Source of the DNA: Cryptomeria japonica | Lineage: Eukaryota > Streptophyta > Pinopsida > Cupressales > Cupressaceae | Assembly: GCF_030272615.1 (NCBI RefSeq) | Contig: NC_081414.1 | Location: forward strand, 337,084,002 to 337,144,001 | Direction of reading: 5' to 3' | Length of the DNA: 60,000 bases | Shown: positions 35,330-46,153 of the stretch, piece after piece | Position numbering within the stretch: the stretch's first letter is position 1 | Layout: each line of letters opens with the position of its first letter | Notes under the pieces: generated by a model | Database searches by the model: none | Seen by the model: only the letters and a program-made list of their open reading frames with translations | Told to the model about the DNA's origin: nothing | Program-made: the position numbers and the translations under genes

Positions 35330-36409
35330 TTAAAAATAAAGGATGAATTTAAAATAATTATAATTATTTTTTAAAAAAAAATAATTGAAAATATACATAT
35401 TCCATATCATAGAGCTCTGAATTATCTTTCCAACGCCTATTAAAAATTAAAATTTTGATATAAAATACAAAAGTGATGCCCAATTTACTAAAATATATTT
35501 TTTTATTTTTTCAAAACGGATATCTGGTTTTAAAACATAAATTTTTCCCTCCATTTTTTCGTTTGGGTTTGCTTTGGGATTTGGCTTGGAAGTGATAAGC
35601 CTGGAAAGTCAACTGAAAAAACGTGTTTTTCAATATTCCTTGATTTTTGAGACTTTACACTAGTGGCTGACAACTTTTTTTATAGCCAAAATTGATGAAA
35701 CAAAAAGGGTTTTTTAAGGACATTCTCAGATTTCCAACAATATAAGGCTTGTATTATTTTGATTTTAATAAATAATAATTATTTATTTTCTAATTGAATT
35801 CTGACAAAAGTCTTGATTGATAGATTGATTGAAAAACACTCATAACTTTCAAACGGTATAACATTTTTTGAATCCAAAACATGCGTGACATCCTATGCTT
35901 GGTCTACTATGGGGAAAAAATTTTAAAAATTGAATTTCATAAGGTTTTGACCAAGTTAAGGTGGTCAGACATAGGAGTTTCTGAATTTCTGAAAAGTTGT
36001 AGTAAAAAAATCATAAATAATTATTTACTTTATAAAAAATTATAAAAAAAATATGTGTCACATCCAGACATGAGTCTTATACTTATATTATAATTTTTTT
36101 TTAAAAATATTATGATTTGATTGTGATTAGGGTGGTCAGACATACACCTACTTCTTATCTTTTTCCTTAAATTTTAGTACCACTGCACTGAAATTTGAAA
36201 TTTTCATCATATAGGATTTTTTTTTCCAAAAAACAACTAGTAGATTAGAAACTAAATTCAATTTTCTATAGATTCTCTTCTTACTTATTTTAAAAATAAT
36301 TTTCATAACTTATTCAAATTTTCATGTCAAGTTGCATAACTCCGATTTTTTGAAATTTCATTGCCACTTAAGGGCCTATTTTGGCACACCATGATCCTGC
36401 ACATACCCA
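35330..36409. repeat. Element D right terminal inverted repeat
   Basis: The last 60 bases pair with 12478-12525. The stretch 35330-35640 pairs with 12510-12870 in inverse orientation (TCTTTCCAACGCC, AAACGGATATCTGG, AAACGTGTTTTTC). About 720 AT-rich bases between them (35640-36355) have no partner on the left. They were either gained here or lost there. I see no gene in them. Confidence 0.7.
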
Positions 36410-37640
36410 CTTACAAATTTTCTTTTGTCACTAGTCATATGATGTGAACAACTGCTTTCAATCACCCATACACCCTTTTCTTCTACCTTTGCAACCAAAG
36501 CTTTCTCCTCAACATAACAAATAGTGGAATCAATAGGCACACGTCTATCCTCTTTAATGGCAATAAACACAGCTTCATCTCCTTCTGATTCATCATTTGT
36601 AGAACCTTCATCTACATCATAATAATAGTTCTTTTGGTTCCTAAACTTCTAGTTAAACGACTTATAATACTTTTCATGCTTCTCATATCTATCATTCCTA
36701 TCATGCTTATCAAACTTATCATGTCTATTATACTTAGCCATTCTCTCTGGATATCTAGAAGCAAAATGTACTATCTTATTACAAGAAAAAGATTTCAAGG
36801 GAAACTTTCCATCATACTTACCGACACCTTTAGTCAATCTCTGGGCAATTAGTGCTTCAATCTCATCAAGCTCTCTTTCTTGCTCTGCTATCTCTCTTCA
36901 AGTTCCCTTTCATATCTAGATATCCTACACTCAACAGGATCATATTTCTGCTTAATGGATACCAATGATGATGCTTTGAATGTTGTCTTAGACTTTCCAT
37001 GTGATTCTCCAAATTCTCTCATCTCAAATGCAGCTATTTTTCTAACCAACACATCTCGTGTCATTGTAGTTACACTCTAGATCTCATCATTAGCGGCAAC
37101 CTTATGTTTATAAGCAGGAGGCAAAGATCTCAACACCTTAGCAACAATCTCATCTTCTTCAATCTTTCCATCAACAGATCTGATACCAAGGACAAGCTCA
37201 TTCACCTTAGCCATGTATGAATGTATGTTCTCATCATCTCCCATCTTTAGTGTCTCATACTTTTCTTTTAAATTCTGCAACTTAGCAACTTTCACTTGAC
37301 TATCACCTACATATAGGATTTTAAGATTCGCCCATATCTCATGTGTGGTATGAAGTTCCATAACATTTGTCATTTTAGAATCATTCAAGGTACTGAGCAA
37401 TGCTTCCTTTGCTCTGATGTTATATTCAACTTCCTTAACCTTATTAGGAGTGGATGGTCCATTCTGAAGAACAACATAGGCATTCTAAGTAATCTTCCAA
37501 TAATATTCTCCAAGAGGTTTCAAATGCACCTCCATCCATCTCTTCTACATATCATAGTTGCTTCCATCAAGCCTCAGACTTCCTTTCTTGAAAAGAATAC
37601 CTTGAGTTTCCATCCTGGATCTCCTCAAGCGATTAAGCTT
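36410..37640 (-). pseudogene. Copia-B gag and start of protease
   Basis: Minus-strand frames encode a copia capsid. The core at 37077-37400 reads THEIWANLKILYVGDSQV and ENIHSYMAKVNELVLGIR. The zinc-knuckle region at 36760-36800 reads KSFSCNKIVHFASRYPER, with one Cys and the Gly of the motif altered. The protease start at 36413-36480 reads VWVIESSCSHHMTSDKRKF. The catalytic Asp is Glu, as in Copia-A. The frame is cut at 36410 by element D and continues at 12477. Gag starts near 37610 after the primer site. Confidence 0.88.
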
Positions 37641-37654
37641 CCACCAGAGGATCT

Positions 37655-37668
37655 ATCTCTGATACCAA
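37655..37668 (-). other. Copia-B primer-binding site (tRNA-iMet)
   Basis: The minus strand reads TTGGTATCAGAGAT next to the 5' LTR start at 37670. It fixes the right-hand LTR as the 5' LTR of Copia-B. Confidence 0.88.
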
Positions 37669-37669
37669 T

Positions 37670-37861
37670 TGTTAGCAACAATCAAGAAGGAAGGTTGAGA
37701 GAGAGGGGGCGAATCAGTTTTCACCGGATCTCAATAAATTAAAATTCAAAACATAAACTAATAGACTGCATCAATAACAGATAACAAATTAATAACATAA
37801 CACACAACAACAATATTTTTGATGTGGAAAACCCAGTTAAGGGAAAAACCACGGTGGGAAC
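37670..37861 (-). repeat. Copia-B 5' LTR, inner part
   Basis: It starts TGTTAGCAACAATCAAG and matches 7910-8100 of the other LTR. It breaks at GGAAC (37857-37861), the target duplication of element E, and continues at 46154. Confidence 0.92.
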
Positions 37862-39020
37862 TGTAATGTTGAAAAAGGTGAATGATGGAGATCTAGAGGA
37901 AATATTTTCTTCCCTCTAAGGAGAGATGAAAGTTTCATTTTGGATTTCCCTTCAAACACTTTTCATGCATTACATTAGAAGAAGGGAGAAAATTAACTAG
38001 ATCCAACCTCCAGAGAAAGAGATTAAATTTTGAGTGATAGTAAGTTACTACCCTCTTTTGGAATGAGATTTGAATTGATTGAATTGTGTACTTATGACCA
38101 AGTGAAAAAGTGTCAAAGATCTAATTATCTCAAAATAGAAGTATAGGATGAAGCTATGCACCTAGATCTGGCAATAATTTGTCGAGACAAAGCCGCCTTG
38201 TGACTTTGAGAAAAAGTTGCTTGGACCGTGGCGGGAGTGTACACGGTCCTAGATGAAAAATCTGCGGAATGCAAAGGGTTTTTCCACCTTTGCAAATGGA
38301 GTCCAAATATTAAAGTACAAATACGCACCCACAACATACACATAGAAAAGAGAGCAAAAGGGGTTGGGATTGGGGGGTTGCCTTCAGGTCAAACCCTAGT
38401 TTTGGAATTAACCTAATGATGAAAGAAAGTACTTGCAAGTAATTGTAAATGAAAGACTGAACTGTAAATCACCTCAAGGGAGGTTGTGGTAGAAATGTTG
38501 ATATAATTTCTTGTATAAAGTTGAATGTTGAAATGAATCTCCTCTTCAATGGTTGAATTCTTGACTTCAATGCAAGACTTAGCCTAGAAGGGAGACTTGA
38601 GAATGCTCAATGCTAGAAAGGAATGCTTGAATTCTTGAATGCTCTTGAATGTTTGATTTCATGCCCACCTTATCGCCTATTGAACTTATACAAATGAGAG
38701 GGAAAATGCAACTTATATACTTGTCAACTAGGGCTAATTGACCAATTTTCCATCACACGTCAAACACTGGGGGAGTTTTCCCACTCAATGCAAAACCACC
38801 AAAGCATAATTGAAAAGGGTCCTGCCCCAAAATGAGGCCCCTGTCCTGCCCTTTTTTCCATGACAAGATACAATTTAGGAAGTGCGAAGGGCAAGAAAGA
38901 TGCAGTTTCTGGGAATTGAGCAAGTCTCGGGTCTCCAATTAGGCTTAGGGGTTCGAATCACCAACATGAAGTACCTAATGTGGTCGCAAATTACAAGGGT
39001 CAAAATTTCATGACACTGCA
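37862..39020 (-). repeat. Element E 3' LTR
   Basis: It starts TGTAATGTTGAAAAAGG and ends TTTCATGACACTGCA. It pairs with 45036-46148. A perfect 8-base stem (GGACCGTG/CACGGTCC, 38223-38249) and a minus-strand TATATAAG near 38711-38720 lie inside. Confidence 0.93.
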
Positions 39021-39036
39021 TTTAGCCCCCACTTAG
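39021..39036 (-). other. Element E polypurine tract
   Basis: The minus strand reads TAAGTGGGGGCTAAA directly before the 3' LTR. Its purine content and position fit a polypurine tract. The start of the H LTR-linked motif GGCGGGGGCTAA near 59485 is similar. Confidence 0.7.
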
Positions 39037-39740
39037 GCGGGAGTATAAGCATATGCCAATAATGTCGGTAAAGTACAAGGAAACAAGATTGAAAGACTTC
39101 TACCACATTAAGGAGGCAAGATGCACCAAGCTCCCAGTGGACTAAGGATCTCTCAACATCGATTGAAAAAGTAAAAGGGAAGATCAAGAAGGGAAAATCA
39201 TGACTGCAAGTAGCAAGGGTCCCCTCACTACGAGTCACAAAAAAGATACCAAAATTATGAAGCCAAGCCAAGTTCACTAAATAATTTTAAGTATCGAAAA
39301 GGAAAATATGAGTGGAGTGTATGCTCCCATGTTAAAGTGATCGCACATGCCTTATCGAGAGTGATTGATTTGAGGTAGGATACACCCAAGAGAGAGAGAA
39401 GAGAGGGAGCATGTTATCACAAAGATTTATCCCCCAAGTGAGCAATAAACCTGAGGATAATGAATACAAAACAAAAAGAATGAGGTAGTTTTACTTTCCT
39501 CGGGGTTAGTATGTTGTATGATAACCCATGTATATCATATATGTATGTGTGCATATAATGATCATCATTCCCCAAGGAAAGGACACTGCCTTGGAAGAAA
39601 GGGAATAGAGGATGTCTTTCGAGTCAACATGAAAGAGACCAAAAGAGATCTCAATGCTTTGCATCATTCTCAAGTAGACATTAAGGGAAAAATAGAAGAA
39701 CATGGATACACATAGAAAAATGGTCACAAAAGAGCAAGAA

Positions 39741-39812
<72 letters not shown>

Positions 39813-39853
39813 CTACAGTGCTAATATTGCTAATCTAGCATGACATCTACCTC
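39037..39853 (-). other. Element E 3' non-coding region with (GA)n microsatellite
   Basis: No protein similarity is seen between the end of the long frame and the polypurine tract. A nearly pure (GA)n run of about 33 units stands at 39743-39809. Its length suggests it is polymorphic. Confidence 0.7.
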
Positions 39854-42800
39854 TCAATCTTGTTGATCGCTATTTCGGGAAGGCAAACAACATGCCAGAG
39901 GAGTGACATCGAGCACAATAGATGGAGCTATCACAAGATCCAAACAAGGACTATGCTTATGTGGTAGGTCACTTTGTTCGATTCTAGGAGCTAGGATTAG
40001 GGTTTGTGAAAATTCAGTTGATAAATGCTTGTCCACATCAACATATTCATAATCACTATTAGAAGCATTAGGAGTTGTATTGCCATAAAGAATAACATTT
40101 TTACTCATTTCTTCATCAAAATTTAGAGAAAGAGGAGCACAAACATGAATAGGAGTAAAACCATCACATGTTTTATGAAGCTTATGATTTGGAGATGTAG
40201 GTGTTAGATTCTGTGAGAAGCGAGAACCAAGCCAGGATCTGATATCAAGCGTAGTTCACATGCAACTCCCCAAGCAACAGATGATTGAAGATCAAAATAG
40301 TTGAATGAAGAGAATTCTAATATGACAGAAAAAATAGAGTTAGAAGAGAATTTTGGAGAAGACTCTCACTGAGCAATCACTAAACTAGTGAAGGTGAGAG
40401 TATAGTGCTTATTATATAGAAAAATATAAGCATATATATCCAAGGGGTGCATTAACTCCTATTCCCCATAAAGTGGGAGGTTTTACCTTCTTGGTAAATG
40501 CCAAAACATGTGGCATAACCTCCTTACATGAAGATAGGAAAGGAGTTGAGAAACCCAACTACCCCATAACCCACTTAGGAAATGACAAAATAGTGGTATG
40601 AGAGGTGGTACAACAAGCCAAAAGAGGGTGTGCAACTCAACTAACCATGTGAGGTGGAGAGTTACACATGTATCTAAAGTATTTCGCCATGTATCCTCAT
40701 ATAAACCACTCCTATTAACCTAGGCAAGCTTAAATAATATATGTGTAGGAAAAATAAATACCCCCTAACAGAAGGAAAATAAAAATCCTACACTAATAGT
40801 AGGTTGAACATTTTGCTTGGGAGAAAAGGGAATCATGTCAACTATTGGAATATTGAGAGATTGAATATTTTGAGAAACAACTTCACAAGCTCAAACATGG
40901 CATCTTCGTCAGCATTCTCTCACACAATGATTCCGTCGAGTCTTAGTGGAAGGCTGAGAAGGAGGGGGAACATTTGAAAAAGTAGGAATGTTTTTCTCTT
41001 TCATAGTTGAAGCAAGAGAAGCATGCCTCTTCTCTCTATAAGAGGAAGGAGGTGGAACTACGCCATATAAAGGAGGAATGTTAGGTGTAGGAAGAAGACT
41101 AGGTCCATTATGAGGAGGATGTACATGTCTAACTTTAGGAGGAATATTGTTGTTCTTCTTAGGAGAAGGCATAGTCACATCCATAGGAATAGATTGAAGA
41201 TATTCCTTATGAGGGAGATTATTTCTATCCATTAGGGTAAGAAATTCATCTTCAAGTATGATAGGAATGTCAAGTGTTGGGGATCTAGGTTGACTAAAGG
41301 ATAAGATCATATCTTTCTTCTATTTTCGATGAGATTGAAAAAGAGCATCGCTCCTTGGAAGAGATTGAAATTCCTTAGGCAAAAATAAATCAATATGAAT
41401 GCCAGAGATTCTTTCAAATGGTCTAAATAAGATATGGTTCATAGTTATGATTTCACCATTGTGAGGAAATTTCAAACACTTATGGATTGGAGAAGCAATA
41501 GCCTTCATGGAAGATAGCCAAGGATAGCCCAACTTCACACCAAATTTCTTGGAAGAGGGTATGATAACAAAGTTGACATCCATGGATTTAGTATGAACTT
41601 CAATAGGAAGGGTGATAGAGCCAACGGTAGGACAAGAGAATACATCAAATAACTTTACCACCATAGTAGAGGCATCATATATTGGGTTATGCAATTGTAA
41701 AGTGAAAAGATAGTCCTCAGTGATGATGTTAACCATGCAAGAGGGATCAACAAGAGTGCCACAACAAGGGATATCTGTAACCTTCACAACTATGTATAAA
41801 GGGCCATCGGGTGCTCTAATGGTATCGCTTGGGTCAAATGTAATATAATAATCCTTAGGTGTATCTTGTTTTTCTACCATATTTACCAAGTTCGGAGCCA
41901 TAGAAGTGAATTCCTCAGAGGAGAAAGAAGTATACTCAGTCTTTATCATGTTAGAGGTATGAGAAGGCAAAGGATCAGTAAAATTTTTAAGATTTTGATT
42001 AGGAGGAGCTACTGATTTATTTCCCTTATCATTCACACCTACCACAGATATAGTATTATTATCAATCAAATCTTGAATCTTACTTTTCAATGTGAAACAT
42101 TTCTCAATATCATGACAAGGCTGACAATGAAATTGACAAAAGGAATTGTTATCAAAATAAGGGGATGCAAGTTTAGAAGGATCAACTTGTTTTATAGGAG
42201 GAAGTTTGATAACATTTCTTTTCAACAACTGAGACATAATACTATGTAAAGATTCATTCAAAGGATTAATTTCTCTTTCTCTTTTGAAAAATTTAGAAAT
42301 AGAAGGCACACCTATTGTAGCATTCACATTGTTATTTTTGATTGTATTATTGAACTTGATGAAGCTTTTTGTTGGTTTGAACTTCACAAATAGTTGTTGA
42401 ACACTCTGCCCCTTATCACTCGAAGCCGTAGTAGTAGACTGCTCCATTTGACTCACAACTAGTTGATAGTTATGGAGTGTTGCACACAATTATGGAAAGG
42501 AAGTAAACTCAGAAAAAAGAAGATTTTCCTTAATATCTTTTTGCACATTAGAAATGAAAATTTGTTGAATATCATTATTAGGTACATGAAAAGAAATTTG
42601 AGCACACAAATGCTTATATCTACCAGTGGAATTAGTAACTTTTTCTTTAACACCTTGTTTACAATGCATTAAATCAGTCAAAGTGATTTTAGGACCAATG
42701 TTATTTTGAAATTGTTGGATGAAAGTATTTGCTATTTTTTGAAAAGAAGTGATGGAATACAAAGGAAAAGAGCAATACCATTGTAAATCCTTATCTCTTA

Positions 42801-43898
42801 ATGTTCTTGTAAATAGTTTTGCAAGCAATCTTTGATCATAAGTAAAATTAGTACACAATGTTTGAAATGTTTTGACATGCCTAAGAGGATCACCTTTCTA
42901 TTATAGAGTTCCAATTGAGGGACCTCAACATGCTTAGGTAGCACGACTTTAACAATATCAAGAGAAAGTGGGCTCGCAACATCAAAGTTGGGCACACTAA
43001 ACTTGGATTGATTCATATAAACAATTTGTTGTTGTAAGGAAGACACGGTTTGAGAAAGATTATTAATGGTTGCTTCGGTAGAAGAATTGATGTTAGACAT
43101 GGTTGATTGAGAAGATGGTGTGATTTTATTGAAGGAAGGAATGAATTGAGGATAAGGTGGTGGTACATTATGATAAGTAGGCATAGGTGATGATCGCATA
43201 GGAAATGAGACACTTAAAGGAGGAACAAAATTATTGAATGAATATTCCCCTTGTGTCACATTGATTGGTTGAGGGATAATAGGAATACTTATGGAAGACA
43301 TAGGTAAAGATGGAGGATTAAACAAAGAAGAGGGATTGCTCCCATGACCAATGGTTGTAGGGATGACATTTTGATTTGATGTAGCCATGATGTTTGAAGT
43401 GAATGTAGGAATACTAGCCATTGAAGTGGTCAAAGGAATAAAAGAATTGATTTGATTTGAAGGTTGTGAATAACCTAAATTATTAGCACAACTCTTGATA
43501 GGCATGACACTAGAATCAACAATATGAGCAATGCCATGCAATATATCAATTCCATTCTTATCACTTTAAATCATGCATTTAAGACCTTCAATTAATGGAA
43601 GAGCTTCACTATTAGGGTATTCGTGGGACATCCATTGTTGAAAGTTATGAAATTGATTGTCCAATTTTGAAAGTTGATCTATGGAAACTCTAGTCAATGC
43701 TTCTTCATGTTCATCATGGGATTCATCACTGGGATAAATAGGGACATGATTAAGATGGGAAGAATTAGCATTATCCTCATTCAAGAAGTCACCCAAATTA
43801 TGCTTCATCTCCTCGGTAATTAAACCTTGGGAAGCCTTAATTCTAATACTTCGTCTAATAGGGATATTATAGGTAGGACTAATAGTGGTAAAACTCAT
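39854..43898 (-). pseudogene. Element E gag-protease polyprotein
   Basis: Starting at Met 43898 (MSFTTISPTYNIPIRRS), the frame runs to the stop at 39854. It would be about 1,150 codons once the solo LTR is excluded. Order: a Ser/Pro/Asn-rich N-terminus (43000-43900); a gypsy capsid core near 42500-42860 (QWYCSFPLYSITSFQKIANT, GRYKHLCAQI); a zinc-binding-like CQFHCQPCHDIEKCF near 42090-42130; and a retropepsin near 41440-41830 with GTLVDPSCMVNIITEDYL, GSITLPIEV and LGYPWLSSMKAIAS. Asp-Pro-Ser replaces the usual Asp-Ser/Thr-Gly. The acidic and proline-rich tail (39854-41310) is unknown. About four stops or frameshifts are present. Confidence 0.8.
40202..40798. mobile_element. Solo LTR inside element E
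   Basis: A 597 bp insert starts TGTTAGATTC and ends CCTACACTAATA. The tips TGTTAG and CTAATA pair as inverted repeats with one change. Perfect GTAGG duplications flank it (40197-40201 and 40799-40803). Removing it rejoins the minus-strand frame of element E in register (Gln-Pro-Thr-Ser-Pro). No internal coding region exists, so I read it as a solo LTR left by LTR-LTR recombination. A TRIM is less likely because no second repeat is seen. Confidence 0.75.
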
Positions 43899-45017
43899 GC
43901 ACTAGAGAGAAATTTAAGAATTTGAATTTTGAACAAAGCTTACAAAATTGAGTAATGCAAAATTTAAGAAGATAATGATTAAACAATTTGAACTTTGTTG
44001 GAAGAAGAAAATGACACAATTTCCAAAATAATAAATCAAAGGAAATTGAAATTTTAAAATTAGGGCCAAGGGGATACCACTTAATTTTAAAATTAACAAA
44101 AACAAATTTTTTAAAATCAAGGTAGATTATAATTAAGCTCTTAATTTAAAATTTTTTCTTGAAATTTGAAATGTTGAATTTTGGAGGTATTTTCAATGTT
44201 AGAGGGATAAAAAATCAACAAAATCAGCCAATCTTTTGGATTTAGGTTATTAAATGCAGTCATAACAATCTCCCAAATTTTTGAGAAAAAACCCGAGGAT
44301 TGTGGCGGGAATGCACATGGTACGACCAACTTTTTTTGAATTTTTCAGGGATGAATATTATGATGATTTTAAAGCTAACCCCCCAAAAATGGTGAATTTT
44401 ATGATTTCGAGATAGGCAAAATTAAGGTTCAAATGTGGAAATAGGATCCTATTAAGGTTTTGAAGAAAAAAGGGAATTGGACTGCACATTTGAAAAGGGT
44501 CACACCCCAAGGAGAGGGACACCTTAGAGAATGTTTTAGAAATCTGAATTTGAATGAAATTGATTGAAATTTGTACAAAATCCAATTAATTTTGAAAATT
44601 AGGGTTTTATGACCTAACCACTGAATTTTTGAAATTTTGAATTTTGAAAAAGGAGGGAAATTGAAATTTTGAATTGTAGGACACAAGACAAGTCTAAAAA
44701 CAGTCACAAATCTGAAAATTAAATGGAAGTTTAATTTTTGCACAATTTCAAGATGATTTTTTAAAATTAGGGTTTTGACAATTAACCTCTTAATTTTGTG
44801 AATTTGATTTGGAAATTGAACAAGAGAATGAAGAAATCGAATTTGACAAACAAAACAATTTTTCAAATCTAAGACAATAACAATCATTTTTTACAAAACA
44901 CAAGTTCAATTTCAATTTGAAAAACTAGGGTTTTGAATGAATTAACCACTAAGTTTGCATAAAAATTAAACTTGGAAATGAAAAATATGAAATGATTTTT
45001 AGAATAAAGCATGTAAG
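43899..45017 (-). other. Element E leader with imperfect repeats
   Basis: The leader between the primer site and gag is AT-rich. Blocks with TTAGGGTTTT (near 44598, 44766 and, as CTAGGGTTTT, 44925), each followed by a short TTAACC(A)CT stretch, recur about every 160 bases. A motif at 44290-44345 (TTGTGGCGGGAATGCACATGG) resembles the stem region in the LTRs. Open frames are Phe/Leu-rich and look accidental. Confidence 0.55.
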
Positions 45018-45035
45018 ATGCCAGGTTCACCAAAA
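45018..45035 (-). other. Element E primer-binding site, tRNA unassigned
   Basis: The minus strand reads TTTTGGTGAACCTGGCATC beside the 5' LTR. TGGTGAACCTGGCATC has the TGG start of a primer site, but I cannot name the tRNA with confidence. Confidence 0.5.
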
Positions 45036-46148
45036 TGTAATATTGAAAAAGGTGAATGATGGAGATCTAGAGGAAAGCTTTTCTTCCCTCCGAGGAGAGA
45101 TGAAAGTTTCACTTCGGATTTCCCTTCAAACACTTTTCACACATTACACTAGAAGAGGGGCGTACACTAGATCCAACCTCCAGAGAAAGAGTAAAATTTT
45201 TGAGTGATAGTAAGTTATTCCCCTCTTCTAGAATGAGATTTGAATTGATTGAATTGTGTACTTATGACCAAGTGAAAAAATGACAAAGATATGATTATAA
45301 CTTGAAATAGAAGCGTAGGATGAAGTTGTACACCTAGATCTGACAATAATCTGTTGAGACAAAGCTGCCCTACAAATTTGAGAAAAAGTTGCCCAGATCG
45401 TGGTGGGAGTATACACGGTCTTCCAAAAAATCTGTGAAATGAAAATGGTTTTTCTGCCTCTACAAAAGGAGTCCAAATCTGAAAGTATAGCTACGCACCT
45501 GCAACCTACATAGAGAAAAGAGAGGAAAAGGGGTTGGATTGGGGGTTTGCCTTCAAGTCAAACCCCAATTTTAGAATTAACCAAATGATGAAAGAAAGTA
45601 CTTCCAAGTAAATGTAAATGAAAGACTGAAATGTAAATCAACTCAAGGGAGGTTATGATAGAAATGTTGATAGAATTTATAGTATGAATTTGAATGTTGG
45701 AATGAATCTCCTCTTCAATGGTTGAATCCTTGACTTGAATGCAACACCTAGCCTTGAAGGGAGAATTGAGAATGCTCAATGTTGGAAAGGAATGCTTGAA
45801 TGCTTGAATGCTCTTGAATGTTTGATCTCATGCCCACCTTATCACCTATTGAACTTATGCAAATGAGAGGGACGATGCAACTTATATACTTGTCAATGCA
45901 CAACCACCAAAGCATAATTGAAAAGGGTCTTTCCCCCAAAATGGGGTAGGGACAAGGGCACCACACCCCTATCCTGCCCCTTTTTCCAGGATAGGATGCA
46001 GTTTAGGTAGTTTGGAGGGCAAGAAAGATGTAGTTTTGGGGAGTTGAGCAAGTCTCGGGTCGCCGATCAGGCTTAGGGATTCAAATTTCCAACGTGAAGA
46101 CCTTAATGTGGTCGTAAATTGCAAGGGTCACAATTTCATGACACTACA
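45036..46148 (-). repeat. Element E 5' LTR
   Basis: It starts TGTAATATTGAAAAAGG and ends TTTCATGACACTACA. It is 1,113 bp and pairs with 37862-39020. A minus-strand TATATAAG lies near 45889-45897. Confidence 0.93.
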
Positions 46149-46153
46149 GGAAC

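Larger units (their letters stand above)
12478..36409. mobile_element. Element D, terminal-inverted-repeat element carrying a satellite array
   Basis: The sequence inserted in the Copia-B protease starts TGGGTATGTGCA and ends with its inverse complement. The following 30-40 bases of each end also pair (a GATCATGG block, then GCCAAAA and GTGGCAATG). Further in, a second inverted homology of about 350 bp covers 12510-12870 and 35330-35640. The copia sequence resumes in frame if the element is removed with a 2-3 bp duplication (CT or CTT). Inside are pyrimidine-rich tracts, an unidentified 4.2 kb block and a satellite array. Without Copia-F its length is about 11.3 kb. No transposase is visible, so it appears non-autonomous. 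The short duplication suggests an En/Spm-like transposon, but the ends are not CACTA. Confidence 0.7.
37862..46148 (-). mobile_element. Element E, gypsy-like gag-protease LTR element without reverse transcriptase
   Basis: Element E is 8,287 bp, flanked by perfect GGAAC duplications (37857-37861 and 46149-46153). The LTRs are 1,159 and 1,113 bp (37862-39020 and 45036-46148) with TG...CA ends. The minus strand carries one long ancestral frame (43898 to 39854) with capsid, zinc-knuckle-like and protease domains and a hydrophilic tail. A solo LTR (40202-40798) sits inside it. The remaining 0.8 kb before the 3' LTR is non-coding, so no RT, RNase H or integrase exists. It is a large gag-only type element that must use enzymes in trans. 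Confidence 0.9.

Noticed and set aside
12478-36409. Element D as a definite CACTA transposon or a Mutator-like element
   Set aside because: The ends are not CACTA, and no 9 bp duplication is found. The class is left open.
40202-40320. Primer-site-like GATCTGATATCAAGC as evidence of a TRIM at 40202
   Set aside because: It sits about 35 bases inside the insert, no second terminal repeat follows, and the single unit has perfect flanking duplications, which fits a solo LTR better.
40202-40770. Alternative solo LTR end at CCCCCTAACA (40770)
   Set aside because: The tips would pair perfectly, but the duplication would be GTAGG/GAAGG with a mismatch. The end at 40798 gives a perfect duplication and restores the frame.
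44358-44887. Frames in the element E leader (75 and 152 codons)
   Set aside because: They are Phe/Leu/Ile-rich translations of AT-rich repeated DNA with no domain. The gag start downstream is clear.
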